From the NCBI GenBank assembly GCA_049688395.1, contig JBAVKQ010000002.1, positions 1 to 39,597 on the forward strand: a stretch of 39,597 bases of DNA, written 5' to 3'. The stretch is from Prado023 sp049688395 (GTDB lineage: Bacteria; Actinomycetota; Actinomycetes; S36-B12; CAIYMF01). A program made the translations under genes and the position numbers. This document shows, piece by piece, positions 36,101-39,597 of the stretch. Positions within the stretch are counted from its first letter, which is position 1, and every line of letters begins with the position of its first letter. The notes beneath the pieces were generated by a model. It did no database searches and had not been told where the DNA came from. It saw only the letters and a program-made list of their open reading frames with translations.

Positions 36101-39100
36101 GGCCTGCCCGGAAGACAACGCGTCCATCACGACGATCACGTGCATCCGGAGCACGGACCTTCTCGCCGGCCAGGCAGCCCCGCAGCTCGCCGTGGTCCTC
36201 GAGATCGGCAGCGGGTTCGGCGGTGACCTGGAGAACACCGCCGTCGTGGCCGGCACCACCCCGGATCCGGTGTCGAGCAACGACAAGTCATCGGTCAAGG
36301 CCACCGTCACGACCCTGGCTGACGTCGCCATCGAGAAGACCCACGCCGGCACCACCGATCCGGGCTTCGATGGGGACTTCACCCCTGGAACGAACGACAA
36401 CTCCTACCTGTTCACTGTGACGAACTTCGGTCCGGCCGACGCGGCGGCTCCGGTCATCGTCGAGGACCTGCTCCCTGAGCACCTGTCCTTCACCGGTGCG
36501 AAGGTCGACATCTCCGGGGCGTGGACGTGCGTTGCGGATCCCGCGACGACCCCGACCGCGCCGGATCGCCAGAAGGTGACCTGCACCCTGACCGGAGGGC
36601 TGGTCCTCGGCCAGGCGCGTGCGGTGCGGATCCAGGTCGCCGTCGCCACCAGTGCGGCGGCCGACGGCGAGTTCGTGAACACCGCGACGGTCACCAGCGG
36701 AACCACCGACCCCAAGGAGGAGAACAACTCGAGCACGGACAACACAGCGTTCGACTCCTCGGCGGACCTGGCGATCGCCAAGACCCCGAGGACCCAGACG
36801 CTCCTGGCCGGTACGGGGGTCAGCTGGGAGCTGACCGTCACCAACAGCGGTCCCTCCAACGCCGTCGGGCCGACCACCGTGGTCGACCTCCTGCCCGAGG
36901 GCACCACGTTCGTCTCCGCGTCGGGGACCGGCTGGGTCTGCCCCGCAGACAACACGACGATCTCGACGATCACCTGCGAGCACCCCGATGGCGTCGCCAG
37001 TTCGGGCGCGCTGCCCATAATCACGGTGCGGGCCACCGTGGCCCCCTCCGCCGGCCCGGCGACCCTGGTGAACAGGGCCAGCGTGGATGGGCCAACGGGT
37101 GATCCGGACCCGACGAACAACTCCACCGAAGCCAGCGTCACGGTGCTCGATGAGGCCGACCTGGACATCGTGAAGACGTTCACCGGGACCAACCCGGTGC
37201 CGGCTGGGGCGACGACCACGTTCAGCCTCGCGGTCAGCAACAACGGCCCGAGCGACGCCGACAACATCATCGTGGGGGACATCCTCCCGGCCGGGGTGGC
37301 CCTGGTGACGGCAGTGGGCGACGGGTGGACCTGCGAAACGGCGGGCCAGGTGCTGTCCTGTGCGCGAGCGACGCTCTCGACGAAGTCCAACGCCCCGGTG
37401 ATCACGTTGACGGTCCGGGTCGACTCCGGCTACCAGCCGGGGACGATCGAGAACACGGCGCGGGTGTCGGCTGACACGCAGGACAGGAACGAGGAGAACG
37501 ACTCGTCGACGGCGCAGTTCGACGTGTCCGCCAGCGCGGACCTGGTGCTGGTGAAGTCCCACGACAAGGAGGCGACGCCGGTCGCCGGCCAGCCGTTCAG
37601 GTTCGACCTGGACGTGCGCAACGCGGGCCCGTCGGACGCCCAGCCGAAGGTCGTGGTCACCGACGCCCTGCCCGTGGGGCTGTCCTACGTGTCCAACGGG
37701 TCGGGCTGGACCTGCACGACCAGCGGCACGCCGGCCCTCGACGAGGTGGTCGAATGCACCGTCGACGGCGATGACCCGCTGATTGCCGGGGCGGCGGCTC
37801 CTAGGCTCACCCTGACCACCCTGATCGCCGCGGACGCCGACCCGGGCGAGGTGACCAACATCGCCGAGGCGACCTCCGACACCCGCGATCCGGAGACGGA
37901 CAACAACACGGGCACGGACACGATCGACATCACGACCCTTGCCGATCTGGTGGTCACCAAGGCGCACACGGGCCCGGTCGCGGTCGGCAAAGAGGTGGAG
38001 TTCACCCTCGGCGTCTCCAACGACGGGCCCTCCGAGGCCCGCTCGGTGACCATGGTCGACACGCTTCCCGAGGGGCTGAGCTATGTGTCGGCCACGGGGG
38101 CAGACTGGTTGTGCGAGCCTGCCGGTCAGGTCGTGACCTGCGCGCTGACCGGTCCGCTGGGGCCCAAAGCGAGCGCGCCGTCGATCACGCTGAGGGTGAC
38201 CGTCGGCCCGCAGGCCTACCCGGAGGCGGCGAACGTGGTGGTGGGGCAGACGTCCACGCCGGAGCGCACGTCGGACAACAACAGGGCCACGGACCTGGTC
38301 AGGGTGCCCCCGCTGGTGGACCTGGCGCTGGCCAAGGCGCACCTGGGCGACTTCACCGTCGGGGCGCAGGGCACCTACACCCTGACCGTCACCAACAACG
38401 GGCCGACCTCGGACCCGGGGCCGCAGACCATCACCGACACGCTGCCCACGGGCCTGACCTACGTCTCGGCCACGGGCACGGACTGGACCTGCGATGCGGC
38501 CGGCCAGGTGCTCACCTGCACCCGGAGCGCTGACCTGGCGGTGGGTGCCCGTACCGAAATCGAACTCGCGATGCTGGTCGGGCCGGCGGCCGCGCCGTCG
38601 GTGGTCAACACCGCGACGGTGTCCACGCCCTCGGCGGAGACCACGACGGACAACAACACGGCGACCGACCCCACGACCGTGATCCCGGTCTCGATCCTGG
38701 AGATCGACAAGGAGGTCATCGACACCGACGACGACCTCGTCACCTACGAGATCACGGTGCTCAACACCGGCCCGAACGCGACGACCGCGCCGATCGTGGT
38801 CACCGACCCGTTGCCCGCCGGTCTGCGGTTCGTCGCCGTGTCCGGACCGGGCTGGTCGTGCACCGAGGGCCAGATCGTGACCTGCACGTACGGGGCGAGC
38901 CTGGCTGTGGACCAGTCGGCCGCCTTCGAGCTGACCGCCCGGATCACCGCTGATCAGGGCACCGAGGTGGTCAACGTGGCCTCGTTGGACGGCGGCGAGG
39001 GCGGCGCGGTGGTCAGTGATGATGCGGCGGTGGTCTCCCCGGAGTCCGACCCCATCCCGGGGGGCGCCGGGGGCGGCAGCGACCTGGCGACGACAGGTGC

Positions 39101-39188
39101 TGACGTGGGACTGGTCGCGTGGGCGCTGGCGCTCATCCTCGGCGGATGGTTCGCGGTGGGGCTGTCCCGACGCCGGCGGTTCCGCTGA
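30132..39188 (+). CDS. Giant DUF11-repeat cell-wall-anchored surface protein
   Basis: The predicted precursor is 3018 residues. It has a signal peptide (MRKFHAGVSARLLS, hydrophobic core, cleavage probably after PAGAA) and ends with an LATTG sorting motif (2985-2989), a membrane helix and the tail SRRRRFR. LATTG fits the LAXTG type used by class E sortases. Between them are about 19 immunoglobulin-like units of the DUF11 type. Ten longer, diverged units (about 48-1800) have themes such as ATYTLTATNPSGTG and FRDVLPKGVVY; nine shorter units follow (1804-2960). DUF11 proteins form long surface stalks. Some carry Lys-Asn isopeptide bonds, and Lys occurs early in nearly every unit here. GTG 30132 has an AAGGG site. 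Adhesion or structural function is inferred; no sortase is in the window. Confidence 0.88.
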   Translation: MRKFHAGVSARLLSVLMSLALALPALVAAGALTAAPAGAAEPPVIAIAKDGPSQILVGDTATYTLTATNPSGTGQVPQYNLSFRDVLPKGVVYEGPTTPASAGDPTIITHPTTGVQTLIWTNIADLQLNSSAGLDFVVKALEDPLPVASGFTNSADAYTHSDPRFVPKFDATGVPVPSSFTSSDTATTGSTDITAFTIDKASAPSPEGELLRGIHDHVATYTLEVTNNPSFATNAIEIRDYLPAGLEFLGCGGVDNSTATALYPDGREYPNAPSLTGTPVLAPCNVPVSVETVLNPAPDAGRVFPAGVYTKVTWTVGDLGTGETATITYRAGIPQRANSMDWQGGPVPDPSGTVGTQPKQTANLDNNTGASTRETSDERELTNTAVGDGRYTGPVQGQTGDGPFENDVQSSTDHTVTAEDLDLQKSVAPATFVAEEIATYTLTLHTSQYVTAAGIVITDVLPNGVCPLSGDPAVNYLTGATSPSECDGVAGQGPRIDGVPVTYKSVTQNPDGTFTMVFPAIPSAEANATLTIEYGARMRTQYTGGALVGQPTSSGDIYTNTVALTGETRSRPEVNAPDPSGTLTVNDDSSATQSSTQPTIDKRIKPNVSGDRGYQCAEGTTASGRGLPDPGSPVSLDGAKEYVDPATVTPELTADQISFRKGSRVCFLLRVEFPGQAQTRNPVVSDFLPAGTSYEPSSAVTTANSTLTGADVDFSLDSAGNPVWRVGQPDAGNRFAPKASVFEVVLSVLVEDAAAGPKPDVVGNLMKFRSENSAGQAISLRDQLDFQVAPLPPVSLVKGISRITPAVPPASPAPPTEDVNAPGEDPKNIDGRTVRDGDVVKFRIDVTNTSDPDLALPYRSSVRSLDLWDLLPAGIPCTSVKNPDPATGPPAVTFTCLNPGELGYPASITTNRSVLRWAFDDSDGQAIAPGDRKTLTYDFTVPRNVSVATVLTDNAGVRSYQAFTNLPGQAATYYPTNNIDPDACGRDAQPECDAPRADDPSDVVVANVALTKTGTTSITDDGNNTPDQATIGEVVTYTVTATVPYGTSVYQGGLSDTLPAGLAYESATADYSTDGGANWSATLPADTVLVNTGQLVTLTLPTSYTAAATATANHVFRLVITARVDTVNENAHGVVRTNTASFLSKASAAADAPEVTRPPDVTYPVTVVDPSPALTKSANKSSVSAGEEVTYTLTATNSAGRPPLHDSWVVDCLPAGIDFKQYVLPNDRVDVLPTQVGDGSNGCVTTETRLAWRVTSPDPTAPPAVLPRGTLLAGPANAVTLQYIATVSSTSAGLTDYTNKALLTGGTLNDAAAGPQDTPNPLERTYAAPAAATITVRGAGTTKTVSPAGATVGQTATWTIRVVVPPDVNFYRAAVIDEVLPGIDISTIGADSVQCVTVAPNPTCSVGSGRLANATPGPKGGTRIGWYLGDLQAVGYSREVVVTYSGKVANVVGPPLSPLRGNALLDYASGRWFIDANAPVPTSAGDPFPRTTNEAPATVTVQEPLVTITKAVTDTTPDPGQEFTYTVRATNSSAANISTAYNVVVKDVVPVGVIVTPGSVSDAGTFTPLPAPADPALGGGTITWPAIASIAKGASREFTYKATLAPSASLTAAGKANTASVTGYNSLADNTGRQYAGPSATRTVTPQFPKITPSKSTPNGSVAYVNEPFTWQVTLTNTGASRAFGVDALDTLPKNWEFTAMSSVVVAGTALATPPPPVLGTTGSGNQTLTWTNLGAINPNQTIVLTFTATPQTGALTDPGAGASIAHTNTVSTTAEDATGSQSSGAGPYNAGPATAVAQIHRTDLVLDKDHVGIPVAGKPFDWTIKVTNNGPDPAVGPFTVTDTVAAPMTFADASGEGWNCSAVAAALTCTRTNTTESLSKGDSFPLITLQATIPSDTPLPTTLTNSATVTGRTYDPDLTNNTDPDTAMLTALADLAIVKARSGPLEAGRSVTYTLDVSNLGPSTSRSAITVTDAVPAGTTFVSASGTGWACPEDNASITTITCIRSTDLLAGQAAPQLAVVLEIGSGFGGDLENTAVVAGTTPDPVSSNDKSSVKATVTTLADVAIEKTHAGTTDPGFDGDFTPGTNDNSYLFTVTNFGPADAAAPVIVEDLLPEHLSFTGAKVDISGAWTCVADPATTPTAPDRQKVTCTLTGGLVLGQARAVRIQVAVATSAAADGEFVNTATVTSGTTDPKEENNSSTDNTAFDSSADLAIAKTPRTQTLLAGTGVSWELTVTNSGPSNAVGPTTVVDLLPEGTTFVSASGTGWVCPADNTTISTITCEHPDGVASSGALPIITVRATVAPSAGPATLVNRASVDGPTGDPDPTNNSTEASVTVLDEADLDIVKTFTGTNPVPAGATTTFSLAVSNNGPSDADNIIVGDILPAGVALVTAVGDGWTCETAGQVLSCARATLSTKSNAPVITLTVRVDSGYQPGTIENTARVSADTQDRNEENDSSTAQFDVSASADLVLVKSHDKEATPVAGQPFRFDLDVRNAGPSDAQPKVVVTDALPVGLSYVSNGSGWTCTTSGTPALDEVVECTVDGDDPLIAGAAAPRLTLTTLIAADADPGEVTNIAEATSDTRDPETDNNTGTDTIDITTLADLVVTKAHTGPVAVGKEVEFTLGVSNDGPSEARSVTMVDTLPEGLSYVSATGADWLCEPAGQVVTCALTGPLGPKASAPSITLRVTVGPQAYPEAANVVVGQTSTPERTSDNNRATDLVRVPPLVDLALAKAHLGDFTVGAQGTYTLTVTNNGPTSDPGPQTITDTLPTGLTYVSATGTDWTCDAAGQVLTCTRSADLAVGARTEIELAMLVGPAAAPSVVNTATVSTPSAETTTDNNTATDPTTVIPVSILEIDKEVIDTDDDLVTYEITVLNTGPNATTAPIVVTDPLPAGLRFVAVSGPGWSCTEGQIVTCTYGASLAVDQSAAFELTARITADQGTEVVNVASLDGGEGGAVVSDDAAVVSPESDPIPGGAGGGSDLATTGADVGLVAWALALILGGWFAVGLSRRRRFR
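35541..38985 (+). repeat. Nine regular DUF11 units with paired cysteines
   Basis: Units begin at residues 1804, 1935, 2064, 2212, 2343, 2470, 2605, 2730 and 2854, so the period is 124-148 residues. Each starts near D-L-x-x-x-K and has a V-x-N-x-G-P and a D-x-L-P-x-G turn. Nearly all have a G-x-x-W-x-C followed 8-20 residues later by a second Cys, suggesting one disulfide per unit. Nucleotide identity between units is only partial. Confidence 0.85.
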
Positions 39189-39192
39189 CCGG

Positions 39193-39221
39193 GCCTGATC
39201 AACCGAACGCCTGATCAACCG
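39193..39221. repeat. Direct repeat GCCTGATCAACCG after the surface protein gene
   Basis: Two exact 13-base copies (39193-39205 and 39209-39221), each holding the palindrome TGATCA, lie in the gap between convergent genes. The second copy forms the stop region of the minus-strand gene. It may be a simple slippage duplication. Confidence 0.8.
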
Positions 39222-39597
39222 CCGAACATGGCTCGGATCCGCTCCCAGAGCGACAGCGGCGCCGGGACCTCGGCCAGGGTGAACACGTAGGCGGTGTTGC
39301 CCTGCGCACCCTTGGGCGGCCCGTAGGGCAGGGCATCCGCGGCGCGCGCGGTGGCCGCCTCGAGCCAGGCCTGCGCCAGGGCAGGCTCCTCGGACGCGCT
39401 CAGGACGCTGTCGCGGGCCGGGGCGGTCCCGTCCTGGCGCAAGGCCGACGCCCCACCGGCCAGCTGCGCACCGGCACCCTGGGCGGCGCCGACGCCCTGG
39501 GCCAGGTTGGTCAGACCAGTGGCCAGTTGGCCGGCTCCGGTGGCGGCGGTGGTGGTCCCCTCGGCCAGTTGCCGGGAGCCCGCCGCGAGTGCGTCGG
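39215..39597 (-). CDS. xxxLxxG heptad-repeat protein (N-terminal part outside window)
   Basis: The minus frame is open from the window edge to a stop at 39217-39215, so 127 C-terminal residues are seen. The first half has heptad-like units such as SRQLAEGTTTAATGAGQLAT and GLTNLAQGV, with Leu and Gly at fixed spacing, as in the X-X-X-Leu-X-X-Gly repeats of YhgE/Pip-type proteins. The second half (ASEEPALAQAWLEAATARAA onward) is soluble and ends LWERIRAMFGG. YhgE/Pip-type membrane proteins or MMPL-linked proteins are possible; the family cannot be fixed without the missing part. It converges on the surface protein gene. Confidence 0.65.
   Translation of the reverse strand, partial: DALAAGSRQLAEGTTTAATGAGQLATGLTNLAQGVGAAQGAGAQLAGGASALRQDGTAPARDSVLSASEEPALAQAWLEAATARAADALPYGPPKGAQGNTAYVFTLAEVPAPLSLWERIRAMFGG

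Noticed and set aside
36288..39218. A 976-codon open frame antisense to the DUF11 gene
   Set aside because: Its Arg/Gly/His-rich product has no domain, and the frame is kept open only because the high GC bias of the sense codons leaves few stops on the other strand.

Overview
The window is chromosomal DNA of a very GC-rich actinobacterium. The evidence is strong G/C third-position bias, a DtxR/IdeR-type iron box, an actinobacterial LexA box (TCGAAC-N4-GTTCGA) on a DUF222-HNH gene of the mycobacterial 13E12 type, several apparently leaderless starts, and an LAXTG-type wall-anchored protein. The genus cannot be named from this sequence. No tRNA, rRNA, CRISPR array, transposase or phage gene was found.

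Layout. (1) 1-4920, minus strand: a compact sulfur-relay operon. It runs from an excisionase-HTH/PocR-like regulator through a sulfide:quinone oxidoreductase-like flavoprotein, a DUF1641 protein, a single-cysteine DsrC/TusE protein and a DsrE2-like protein to a membrane acyltransferase cut by the window edge. (2) 5092-9186, plus strand: a circularly permuted ATP-grasp, alpha-E and transglutaminase operon, then a PlsC-like acyltransferase behind a perfect palindrome. (3) 9284-15755: an arsenic resistance island. It has an ArsR-ArsC fusion, then a minus-strand operon (CoA-disulfide reductase-rhodanese, AqpS-type channel, ArsC) facing a plus-strand operon (ArsR, ArsP-type permease, CXXC thioredoxin, ACR3). 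(4) 15969-17156: a thiolase. (5) 17235-22901: a partly decayed copper region with a sensor-kinase remnant, a SHOCT membrane protein, a CopB-type P-type ATPase, a multicopper oxidase broken by a one-base frameshift, and a gene start cut short against an iron-box-controlled FTR1/EfeU iron permease. (6) 23117-29841: a 6-phospho-beta-glucosidase, an SOS-controlled DUF222-HNH protein, a flavodoxin, a histidine phosphatase, a TPR protein and adenine phosphoribosyltransferase. (7) 30132-39188: one 3018-residue secreted DUF11-repeat surface protein with an LATTG sorting signal, followed by the C-terminal part of an xxxLxxG heptad-repeat protein.

How the genes fit together. The sulfur operon is tightly coupled by ATGA and TGATG overlaps, which implies that its first three products are made together. 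It could take electrons from sulfide or persulfide into the quinone pool and pass the sulfane sulfur between DsrE2 and DsrC-like carriers, although no dsrAB or sHdr genes are visible. The arsenic island can reduce arsenate (ArsC, and perhaps the fusion protein), export arsenite by ACR3 and possibly the aquaporin, and perhaps export organoarsenicals by ArsP. The copper region keeps an apparently intact efflux ATPase but has lost its oxidase and its sensor kinase, so periplasmic-side copper detoxification looks eroded in this strain.
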